Origin: Actinomycetes bacterium
GTDB taxonomy: Bacteria > Actinomycetota > Acidimicrobiia > Acidimicrobiales > Microtrichaceae
Length of the DNA stretch: 5,246 bases
Direction of reading: 5' to 3'
Assembly: GCA_023437745.1 (NCBI GenBank)
Contig: JAEZFI010000223.1
Span: forward strand, 1-5,246
Shown: piece after piece, positions 1 through 5,246 of the stretch
Numbering within the stretch: position 1 is the stretch's first letter
How the letters are laid out: each line of letters begins with the position of its first letter
Position numbers and translations under genes: made by a program
Notes under the pieces: model-generated
Told to the model about the DNA's origin: nothing
The model's database searches: none
Seen by the model: only the letters and a program-made list of their open reading frames with translations

Positions 1-749
1 CCGCCCGGGCCCGGTAGGCGCACAAGGGCACCCTTGAGGGCAGAGAGACCGTTGCGCCACGAGGGCGGCCCCTCGACCGGCTCGGCGAAGCCGGCGGCGG
101 CAGCGATGGCACGCTGCTCCGCGACGAGGGCGCCGCCGCCCCGCAGGTGCACCCAGGTGGTCGAGCCGTCCCACAGCACGGCAGCCGGCCGCCACAACGC
201 CCGCAGCAGCTCGAAGGGGTCGGCCTCGCCCCGCCACCATCCGTCCTGCTCGGGGACGGGCAGGGTGCGGAGGACGACCCGCCCGAGACATGCCAGCGTG
301 CCGAGGGCGCCGACCATCGCCCGGCTGAGGTCGTAGCCCGACACGTTCTTGACGGTGGCGCCGCCCACGACGAACGGCCGGCCGTCGCTGCCCACGGCCT
401 GCGCGCCCAGCAGGGCGTCGCGCAGCGGTCCGTCCCCCAGACGGTCGACGCCGCTCCACCCGACGGCGAGCGCACCGCCCACGGTCGCCGTGTCGGGCCC
501 GGGCAGCACGGTCCGTTGGCCGGCGTCGGCGAGCACCGTCCGGAGCGCTCCGAGCGAGACGCCGGCGTCGACGTCGACGGTCAGCTCGGCCGGGCGGTGC
601 GCGACGTGTTCGGCCGGCGCGGCGAGCACCCGTGCCGCGGGGTCCACGCGACCCCCGACCTCCCACGCGCTCCCCCCGCCGCGGACGGCCACGGGACCGT
701 CGGCGCCGATCGCCTCCGCCCACTCCACGACGGTCCGGCTCAGATCCAC
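1..749 (-). CDS. glcE: Glycolate oxidase FAD-binding subunit GlcE, 3' end cut by window edge
   Basis: Reading the minus strand from GTG at 749 gives 249 complete codons without a stop, running off the left edge. The E. coli GlcE is about 350 residues, so roughly the last third is missing here. An N-terminal FAD-binding (PCMH-type) domain is visible: RGGGSAWE at residues 23-30, a LTVDVDAG strand near 56-63, LPGPDTATVGGALA at 82-95 and the GlcE hallmark VKNVSGYDLSRAMVGALGTL at 133-152. In characterised systems GlcE partners GlcD and GlcF in the membrane-associated oxidation of glycolate to glyoxylate. It lies directly downstream of glcD and overlaps its stop by 10 bp, so the two are surely co-transcribed and probably translationally coupled. 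The start is not certain: GTG 749 follows a GGAGGG by only 3 nt, and an in-frame GTG at 728 would avoid the overlap but has no good ribosome binding site. Family assignment is strong; the exact substrate (glycolate or another 2-hydroxyacid) is inferred. Confidence 0.9.
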   Translation of the reverse strand, partial: MDLSRTVVEWAEAIGADGPVAVRGGGSAWEVGGRVDPAARVLAAPAEHVAHRPAELTVDVDAGVSLGALRTVLADAGQRTVLPGPDTATVGGALAVGWSGVDRLGDGPLRDALLGAQAVGSDGRPFVVGGATVKNVSGYDLSRAMVGALGTLACLGRVVLRTLPVPEQDGWWRGEADPFELLRALWRPAAVLWDGSTTWVHLRGGGALVAEQRAIAAAAGFAEPVEGPPSWRNGLSALKGALVRLPGPG

Positions 750-2188
750 ACGCCCTCCGGCACGACGCCCGCATCCCCGCACCGGGCGCCGGCGGGGAGG
801 ACCTTGTCGGGGTTCATCGTCCGGTCCGGGTCGAACGCGTGCCGGACCCGCTCCTGCGCCGCCAGCGACGCCGCGTCGAACATCCGGTCCATGAACTCCC
901 GCTTCTCGATGCCGATGCCGTGCTCCCCCGACAGCACGCCGCCGGCCGCCAGGGACGCCTGCACGATCCGCTCACCGCACCGGTGCACCCGCTCCATCAC
1001 CCCGGGCTCCCTGGCGTCGAACACGACCAGCGGGTGCAGGTTGCCGTCGCCCGCGTGGAAGACGTTGTAGACCTCGAGCCCGCAGTCGGCGACGATCGAG
1101 CGGACCTCCCGCAGCACCTCGGCGAGCCGGGTGCGGGGCACCACCGTGTCGTGCAACGTGTAGTCGGGCCGGATCCTGGCGATGGCACCGAACGCCGACT
1201 TGCGCCCCTTCCACCATCCGGCCCGCTGGGCCTCGTCGGCGGCCACCGCAACCGACGTGGCGCCGGCAGCATCGAGCAGCGCGGTCAGCGCCGACGCATC
1301 GGCGGAGGTCGAGGCCGCCGTGCCGTCGACCTCGGCGAGGAGCACCGCTGCGGCGTCCCTCGGGAACCCCGCCCCGACGTAGTCCTCGAGCACGGCGGCC
1401 AGTGGCCCGTCGATCATCTCGAGCGCCGCCGGGACGATGCCGGCGGCGATGACCGAGGAGACCGCGGCGGCCGCCGCGTCCAGGTCGTCGAACGAGGCGA
1501 GCAACGTCGCCACCGATGGAGCGACCGGGCTGAGGCGGACCGCCACCTCGGTGACCACCCCGAGCGTGCCCTCCGAGCCGACGACGAGCCCTCGCAGGTC
1601 GTAGCCGGGCGGCTCGGCCCCGACGCCCCCGAGGACGACCACCTCGCCCCGAGCCGTCACGAGCTCCACGGCCACCACGTGCGCCGAGGTCACCCCCTCG
1701 GCGAGGCAGTGGGGCCCTCCCGAGTTGTTGGCGACGTTCCCGCCCACGGTGCACGCCTGCTGGGAGGAGGGGTCGGGGGCGAACCGCACGCCGTGGGGGG
1801 CGAGCACCCGGTCGAGGTCGAGGTTCAGGACGCCGGGCTGCACCCACGCCACGCCGTCCTCCAGCTCGACCGAGCGGACGTCGACCATCCGAGTGGTGAC
1901 CACCACGATCGACGGCACGAGCGGGACGGCGCCGCCGGCCAGGCCCGTGCCCGAGCCGCGCGGCACGACGGCGAGCCCGTGACGAGCCGCCAGGCGGACC
2001 GCGGCGACGACGTCCTCGGTCGTGCGGGGGAACACGACCGCGACGGGCTCCACGCCACCGCACAGGGAGGCGTCCCGCCGGTAGAGCCGCTGGGTCCCGG
2101 GACCGCCCAGGACGGCGTCGTCGCCGAGCGCCCGTACGAGCTCCTCGATCACCCGCTCGGGCGTCACGTCGACCGCTGCCCCGGACAC
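740..2188 (-). CDS. glcD: Glycolate oxidase FAD-linked subunit GlcD
   Basis: A complete 482-residue flavoprotein, close to the 499 residues of E. coli GlcD. Domains in order: an N-terminal FAD-binding PCMH domain (about 45-220) with PRGSGTGLAGGA at 76-87, DPSSQQACTVGGNVANNSGG at 139-158 and GYDLRGLVVGSEGTLG at 195-210; then the FAD-oxidase C domain with WWKGRKSAFG at 325-334, NVFHAGDGNLHP at 375-386 (active-site region), GGVLSGEHGIGIEKREFM at 416-433 and the terminal FDP..MNPDKVLP at 452-465. All hallmark motifs of the GlcD/D-lactate dehydrogenase family are intact. It should oxidise glycolate or a related 2-hydroxyacid, passing electrons through GlcE/GlcF to the respiratory chain. No signal peptide is seen. 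The start is GTG at 2188, with no clear Shine-Dalgarno but a TAGGGT box 6 nt upstream, which suggests leaderless expression. The adjacent glcE separates this from stand-alone D-lactate dehydrogenases, but the substrate is still inferred. Confidence 0.93.
   Translation of the reverse strand: MSGAAVDVTPERVIEELVRALGDDAVLGGPGTQRLYRRDASLCGGVEPVAVVFPRTTEDVVAAVRLAARHGLAVVPRGSGTGLAGGAVPLVPSIVVVTTRMVDVRSVELEDGVAWVQPGVLNLDLDRVLAPHGVRFAPDPSSQQACTVGGNVANNSGGPHCLAEGVTSAHVVAVELVTARGEVVVLGGVGAEPPGYDLRGLVVGSEGTLGVVTEVAVRLSPVAPSVATLLASFDDLDAAAAAVSSVIAAGIVPAALEMIDGPLAAVLEDYVGAGFPRDAAAVLLAEVDGTAASTSADASALTALLDAAGATSVAVAADEAQRAGWWKGRKSAFGAIARIRPDYTLHDTVVPRTRLAEVLREVRSIVADCGLEVYNVFHAGDGNLHPLVVFDAREPGVMERVHRCGERIVQASLAAGGVLSGEHGIGIEKREFMDRMFDAASLAAQERVRHAFDPDRTMNPDKVLPAGARCGDAGVVPEGVWI
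753..758 (-). promoter_or_regulatory. Shine-Dalgarno GGAGGG before glcE
   Basis: On the minus strand GGAGGG lies inside the last codons of glcD, 3 nt before the GTG at 749. It is the only strong anti-16S match near the junction and favours the overlapping start over the GTG at 728, although the spacing is shorter than usual. Confidence 0.5.
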
Positions 2189-2194
2189 GCGGCC

Positions 2195-2200
2195 ACCCTA
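2195..2200 (-). promoter_or_regulatory. Putative -10 box of glcDE (TAGGGT)
   Basis: On the minus strand TAGGGT fits the actinobacterial TANNNT -10 pattern and ends 6 nt before the glcD GTG, the geometry expected for a leaderless transcript. No convincing -35 hexamer is seen 16-19 nt upstream, which is common for such promoters. This is inferred from pattern and position only. Confidence 0.4.
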
Positions 2201-2281
2201 CCGGCGAGCCCGTCCCGCCCCGGCGCCCGCCGCCAGGGCATCGAGGCCCCGCGACGACTCGGAGCGATGAGCGCCCCTCGG

Positions 2282-2287
2282 TAGTGT
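2282..2287 (+). promoter_or_regulatory. Putative -10 box of the plus-strand operon (TAGTGT)
   Basis: TAGTGT fits TANNNT and ends 10 nt before ATG 2298, placing the expected transcription start within a few bases of that ATG. An in-frame GTG at 2286 overlaps this box and would be lost from the transcript, so the box argues for ATG 2298 as the true start. No clear -35 is present. Confidence 0.45.
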
Positions 2288-2297
2288 GTGGCCCCCT

Positions 2298-3014
2298 ATG
2301 ACCGCCCCCGCGCACGAGTGGGTCTCGTTCGTCGACGACGACGACACGACCTGGCTCTTCGACGTCACCTTCCTCGTGAGCTCGTGGACGTGCATCTTCG
2401 GCCGCGGGTGCAAGGGCGTGCTGCCCCACGATGCGACGGACCTCGGCCACGGCTGCTGCACGCACGGCGCCCACTTCGCCGACGCCGACGACCGCGTCCG
2501 GGTCCGGCGGCACATCGCCCGGCTGCGAGCGGACCAGTGGGAGCACCGGAGCCTCGCCCGCCAACTCGGCGGCCCGCTCCTCAAGAACGACGACGGCGAC
2601 TGGGTGACCCGCACGCACGACGGCGTGTGCATCTTCCACAACTCGGCCGGCTTCCCGGGCGGCGGCGGGTGCGCGCTCCACGGCGCGGCGCTGGAAGCCG
2701 GCGAGCGGCCGCTCGACTGGAAGCCCGACGTGTGCTGGCAGCTCCCGCTCCGCCTCGAGTGCCGGAGCGACGACAACGGGCGGACGACCTACGTGCTGCG
2801 GCAGTGGGACCGCCCGGACTGGGGTGAGGGCGGCGCCGAGTTCCACTGGTGGTGCACCGAGTCGCACGACGCGTTCGTGGGCCATCGTCCGGTGTACGCC
2901 GAGCTGGCGGCGGAGATCGTCGAGCTCGTGGGACAGGAGCGCTACGACTGGCTGCTGGCGACGCTCGAACGGCGTCCGGCCGAGACGTACCTGCCCCACC
3001 CGGCACGCCGCTGA
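2298..3014 (+). CDS. YkgJ/DUF3109-like cysteine-cluster protein
   Basis: A 238-residue soluble protein with nine cysteines: C32, C38, C53, C54, C111, C125, C146, C155 and C186. The arrangement GHGCCTHG (50-57), CIFHN (111-115), GCALHGAALEAG (124-135) and KPDVCWQLPL (142-151) matches the general plan of YkgJ/DUF3109 proteins: GCC, then CxF, then a CxLH segment and a Pro-Cys-x-x-x-Pro segment. Members of that group are thought to bind a metal or iron-sulfur cluster, but no reaction is established. The N-terminus has a conserved-looking WLFDVTFLVSSWTC block (19-32) with an additional Cys pair. No signal peptide or membrane helix is visible. ATG 2298 is chosen over an in-frame GTG at 2286 because the latter overlaps a -10-like box. 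It is the first gene of the plus-strand group and may be co-transcribed with the AAA+ gene 46 bp downstream. Family placement is from memory of motif spacing, so moderately sure; the coding call is firm. Confidence 0.75.
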   Translation: MTAPAHEWVSFVDDDDTTWLFDVTFLVSSWTCIFGRGCKGVLPHDATDLGHGCCTHGAHFADADDRVRVRRHIARLRADQWEHRSLARQLGGPLLKNDDGDWVTRTHDGVCIFHNSAGFPGGGGCALHGAALEAGERPLDWKPDVCWQLPLRLECRSDDNGRTTYVLRQWDRPDWGEGGAEFHWWCTESHDAFVGHRPVYAELAAEIVELVGQERYDWLLATLERRPAETYLPHPARR

Positions 3015-3017
3015 ACA

Positions 3018-3059
3018 GAGTTCCCTCAAGTCCGGGGCGTTCCGCGCCGACGGGAACTC
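3018..3059 (+). promoter_or_regulatory. Nested inverted repeat in the leader of the AAA+ gene
   Basis: GAGTTCCC (3018-3025) and GGGAACTC (3052-3059) are a perfect 8-bp inverted repeat filling most of the 46-bp gap. Inside it GGCG (3036-3039) can pair with CGCC (3045-3048), plus a T-G pair, around a 3-nt loop. The right arm ends one base before ATG 3061 and contains the only purine-rich stretch (GGGAA) that could serve as ribosome binding site. In RNA the fold would hide it. It could be an attenuating hairpin or a protein-binding dyad; it has no U-tract, so an ordinary terminator is unlikely. Confidence 0.45.
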
Positions 3060-3060
3060 G

Positions 3061-3996
3061 ATGCCGCAGTTCAACGCCGCCAACCTCCTCGAGTCCGCCA
3101 AGGACAACGGGCTCCTCCTTCCCGAGCACGTCTGCGAGCAGCTGGTCGCCGCGATCGACGCCGGGAAGCACATCATCCTCACCGGGCCGCCCGGGACCGG
3201 GAAGACCACGCTCGCCTACCTCGCGGCCGAGCTCGCCCGCTCCTCGATGATGTGCACGGGCTTCCTGCCCACCACGGCCACCAGCGAGTGGACCACGTAC
3301 GAGACGATCGGCGGCCTCCAGCCGACGCCGGAGGGTCTGATCTTCCGCCCCGGCATGTTCATCGAGGCCATCCAGTCCGGGCGCTGGCTCGTGATCGACG
3401 AGATGAACCGGTCGAACTTCGACCGAGCCTTCGGGCAGCTGTTCACGGTGCTCTCCGGCAGCGCGGTGGTGCTGCCCTACAAGGCGCACGGCAACACGCA
3501 GCGCCTCTCGCTGGTGCCGTTCGGTGTCGAGGCGCCTGCGGGCACCGAGCCGATCCGCCTGCCGGCCGCGTGGCGGATCATCGCCACGATGAACGCGTTC
3601 GACAAGAACCTGCTGTTCGACATGTCGTACGCCCTGATGCGGCGCTTCGCGTTCATCGAGGTGGGCACGCCCACCGAGGACACCTACGAGGCGCTGCTGT
3701 CCGGCGGGGGCGAGCTCGTGCGGCACCTGCTGCCGCTCCGCCGGTTCTGCGACCTCGGGCCGGCCATCTACCTCGACGCCGCCCGCTACGCCGAGCGGCG
3801 CCAGCGGGACGGCATCAGCCGCTCACGTGTGCTCTACGAGGCGTTCTACGCGTACTTCCTGCCGCAGTTCGAGGGCGTCGACGAGGCCCAGGCCGTGGAG
3901 CTCTACCGCACGATCTGCGAGCGCCTCGACGACCCCGAGCGCGCCCAGGTCCACCGGAACCTCTCCGCCGTCCTCGGCGTGGAACTCATGGGATGA
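3061..3996 (+). CDS. McrB-like AAA+ NTPase (AAA_5 type), compact
   Basis: A 311-residue single-domain AAA+ protein. Visible motifs: Walker A GPPGTGKTT at 42-50, an ETIGGLQPTPEG segment at 81-92, Walker B WLVIDEMNR at 109-117 followed by SNFDRAFGQLFTVLSG, sensor-1 ATMNAFDKN at 175-183, and ALMRRFAFIEV at 191-201 with the likely arginine finger (R194/R195). DEMNR plus MNxxD(K/R) and LMRRFAF are hallmarks of the McrB branch (COG1401) rather than MoxR. E. coli McrB is 459 residues and carries an N-terminal methylated-DNA-binding domain; here the protein starts directly at the AAA+ core, so target recognition must come from elsewhere. By analogy it should form a nucleotide-dependent ring that drives its partner. 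ATG 3061 is chosen because the first residues already form the family's N-terminal helix (NLLESAKDNGLLLPEHV) before Walker A; upstream in-frame sequence is intergenic or antisense-like. It overlaps the next gene by ATGA, typical of an obligate partner pair. Nucleotide preference (GTP or ATP) cannot be told. Confidence 0.88.
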   Translation: MPQFNAANLLESAKDNGLLLPEHVCEQLVAAIDAGKHIILTGPPGTGKTTLAYLAAELARSSMMCTGFLPTTATSEWTTYETIGGLQPTPEGLIFRPGMFIEAIQSGRWLVIDEMNRSNFDRAFGQLFTVLSGSAVVLPYKAHGNTQRLSLVPFGVEAPAGTEPIRLPAAWRIIATMNAFDKNLLFDMSYALMRRFAFIEVGTPTEDTYEALLSGGGELVRHLLPLRRFCDLGPAIYLDAARYAERRQRDGISRSRVLYEAFYAYFLPQFEGVDEAQAVELYRTICERLDDPERAQVHRNLSAVLGVELMG

Positions 3997-5018
3997 GGAC
4001 CGCGGCCGCTGCTCCCCCGGCGGTAGGTGCGAGCTTCAGCTCGCCGCTCCACCTCCTCTGGAGCCGGATGAGCCGGCCCTTCAACCTGGTGCACGCGCTG
4101 CCCGCCCTGTGCGGCATCCCCGCATCGCACGTCGCGGACCTGATCACCCTCCACCTGGCCCTGACGGCCGAGGCCGAGCACCTCGTCGAGGCCGGCCCCG
4201 AGCTGCTCCGGTCGCTCACCTCGACGACGACGATCACCCCGAAGCGCTCCATCGGCGCGGTGACCGGCGCGGTCCTGTGGGGTGAGACGCTCACGGCTCG
4301 TGCCAACGGCCTGGGGGACGAGGACGTGTACGTCTGCGGCGCCCCCGAGCGTGACCACAACACGCCCGAGAACCAGGTCTTCGCCGCCTCGCTCGGGCTC
4401 GTCGTCCGGGCCGGTCGACGGCTGGACACCCCCGCAGCGCTCGAGTCGCTCCGGGGCGACCAGCGGGCGATGATCGCCGACCGCAGCAAGCGGGCGAGCC
4501 GGCTCCTGTCGCACCACCACCTGGCGCCGCTGCGCAACACCCGGCCCACCGCGCGAGCCGTGACCAGCGCCCGGCAGAGCCGCAACGCACCGCACTTCGC
4601 CGCGGCGCTCGACATGTGGTCGCGGCGCCACGACCCGATCCACCCCGACGAGCTGCTGTCCTGCACCGACCCCGTGACGCGGGGGCAGCAGCGCGCCCTT
4701 GCGTTGCTGATGCTGGCGATGCAGCGGCGCGGGCTGCTCGTGCCGCAGCTCCGGGTGAAGGGCCAGGAGCTGATCGCCGGTGAGCTGCGCTACCGCAACT
4801 GGCACCACGCCACCCCGTCGGGCGGGCACGGGATCGTCCTGGGGCGCCTCCTGGTGGACGGCGCACCGGAGTCGACGACCGCCGCCCGGTCGCGGGCCCT
4901 CGCCCAGCTCGAGCGGCGCGCCGGCGACCGCATGTTCTGCGTGGTGACGAGCGAACCCGAGGCCGACATGGCGGTCGAGTTGGCGTACGCGCAGCGCAGC
5001 GTCCAGCTCAGCCGCTGA
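3993..5018 (+). CDS. DUF2357/McrC-like partner of the AAA+ protein, nuclease not apparent
   Basis: A 341-residue protein whose ATG lies in the ATGA overlap with the AAA+ stop, so it is probably translated by coupling; there is no good independent Shine-Dalgarno. Residues 85-132 (SIGAVTGAVLWGETLTAR, then TPENQVFAASLGL at 124-136) resemble the DUF2357 pattern of a G-x-x-x-W-x-x-T segment followed by TPENR-type residues. The Arg/His-rich 165-215 region fits the helical part that follows. Such proteins are found beside McrB-like NTPases, in the McrC role. The C-terminal part (250-341) would be where a PD-(D/E)XK nuclease is expected, but I see no D...(D/E)-x-K pair; the nearest string is GQELIAGELRYR at 257-268, which lacks the lysine. 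It may therefore be an adaptor without cleavage activity, or have a highly divergent nuclease. No signal peptide or membrane helix is seen. The coding call is firm, the family call moderate. Confidence 0.75.
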   Translation: MRTAAAAPPAVGASFSSPLHLLWSRMSRPFNLVHALPALCGIPASHVADLITLHLALTAEAEHLVEAGPELLRSLTSTTTITPKRSIGAVTGAVLWGETLTARANGLGDEDVYVCGAPERDHNTPENQVFAASLGLVVRAGRRLDTPAALESLRGDQRAMIADRSKRASRLLSHHHLAPLRNTRPTARAVTSARQSRNAPHFAAALDMWSRRHDPIHPDELLSCTDPVTRGQQRALALLMLAMQRRGLLVPQLRVKGQELIAGELRYRNWHHATPSGGHGIVLGRLLVDGAPESTTAARSRALAQLERRAGDRMFCVVTSEPEADMAVELAYAQRSVQLSR

Positions 5019-5038
5019 CGGCCCGGGCCCTCCTTCGA

Positions 5039-5246
5039 CTACTCCTCGACGGCGGCGGCGTCCTCGTCGTACCAGCCGGAGCGTCCGTTGACGGACTTGT
5101 CGTCCTCGCCGAGGTCGGCCTCGGGCTCGAGGAGCGATTCGATGTCGATGTCCGGCCCCCGCTTCAAGGCACGAGCCTCTTCGAATCGACGATGGCGACC
5201 CTTCTTCACGGTGCAGCTCCCGGTACACGACACATCGGTGAACTGG
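5039..5246 (-). CDS. C-terminal end of an unidentified protein, 5' part outside window
   Basis: The minus-strand frame ends at TAG 5039-5041 and stays open to the right edge (68 or more codons). A GTG at 5233 could start a 64-residue protein, but the 13 visible bases before it carry no ribosome binding site and the frame continues upstream (QFTD), so I favour a C-terminal fragment of a longer gene. Features: SCTGSC (a C-x3-C motif), then a basic stretch KKGRHRRFEEARALKR, then a strongly acidic tail ending DEDAAAVEE. It is convergent with the McrC-like gene, 20 bp away. I do not recognise the family and assign no function. Confidence 0.55.
   Translation of the reverse strand, partial: QFTDVSCTGSCTVKKGRHRRFEEARALKRGPDIDIESLLEPEADLGEDDKSVNGRSGWYDEDAAAVEE

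Larger units (their letters stand above)
2189..2297. other. Divergent intergenic region with mirrored promoter-like cores
   Basis: About 110 bp separate glcD (minus) from the cysteine-cluster gene (plus). At the glcD side the minus strand reads CGGTAG-G-GTGGCC (2203 to 2191). At the other side the plus strand reads CGGTAG-TGT-GTGGCC (2279-2293). The two form an imperfect inverted repeat about 13-15 bp long per arm. The simplest reading is two divergent promoters sharing an extended -10 consensus; a dimeric regulator with two sites is the alternative. The rest of the spacer is plain GC-rich sequence with no gene. Confidence 0.5.

Noticed and set aside
740..2188. Stand-alone D-lactate dehydrogenase instead of GlcD
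   Set aside because: The immediately downstream overlapping gene is a clear GlcE, which points to the GlcDEF complex.
632..2284. 550-codon plus-strand open frame opposite glcD/glcE
   Set aside because: Antisense shadow of glcDE with biased Arg/His/Asp composition and no recognisable motif.
2824..3060. Upstream extension of the AAA+ frame to 2824
   Set aside because: It would overlap the cysteine-cluster gene by almost 200 bp in another frame with Ser/Arg-rich sequence; ATG 3061 matches the family N-terminus.
972..3209. 745-codon minus-strand open frame
   Set aside because: It runs antisense to the cysteine-cluster gene and out of frame through glcD; its product is Arg/Gly/Pro-rich low-complexity sequence typical of high-GC shadow frames, while the overlapping genes have full family motifs.
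3061..5018. MoxR/VWA-type chaperone operon
   Set aside because: The AAA+ protein has McrB-type DEMNR and MNxxD motifs, and the partner has no MIDAS DxSxS motif expected of a VWA protein.
5020..5029. GGCCCGGGCC palindrome between the convergent genes as a terminator
   Set aside because: It is a 10-bp palindrome with no loop and no T-tract; similar strings arise readily at this GC content.
3903..5228. 441-codon minus-strand open frame opposite the DUF2357-like gene
   Set aside because: Shadow frame; the plus-strand gene has the ATGA coupling to the AAA+ gene and a plausible family motif.

Overview
The window is very GC-rich (G/C dominates third codon positions, with long antisense shadow frames everywhere), uses GTG starts and shows TANNNT-type -10 boxes almost touching start codons. 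This suggests a high-GC actinobacterium, possibly of the Acidimicrobiia type; the lineage is an inference from composition and style, not from a marker gene.

Left part (1-2188, minus strand): the start of a glycolate-oxidase-type operon. glcD (FAD-linked oxidase subunit, complete, 482 codons) is followed by glcE (FAD-binding subunit, cut by the left window edge), with a short overlap between them. In characterised systems GlcD, GlcE and the iron-sulfur subunit GlcF form the membrane-associated complex that oxidises glycolate to glyoxylate. A glcF gene would be expected just beyond position 1 but is not visible.

Middle (2189-2297): a roughly 110-bp divergent intergenic region. Each flanking gene has the same core, CGGTAG then GTGGCC, in mirrored orientation next to its start, which I read as two divergent promoters with very short or no leaders.

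Right part (2298-5018, plus strand): three tandem genes. The first encodes a cysteine-rich protein whose Cys spacing resembles the YkgJ/DUF3109 'cysteine cluster' proteins. After 46 bp, which contain a perfect 8-bp inverted repeat with a smaller hairpin inside it, comes a compact McrB-like AAA+ NTPase (311 aa, no N-terminal DNA-binding domain). It overlaps by 4 bp (ATGA) a 341-aa protein with a DUF2357/McrC-like signature but no recognisable PD-(D/E)XK nuclease motif. The last two genes look like a stripped-down two-gene relative of McrBC; this is the most interesting part of the window.

Right edge (5039-5246, minus strand): the C-terminal end of an unidentified protein with a C-x3-C motif, a basic stretch and an acidic tail, convergent with the McrC-like gene. 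No tRNA, rRNA, CRISPR array, insertion sequence or integrase was found.
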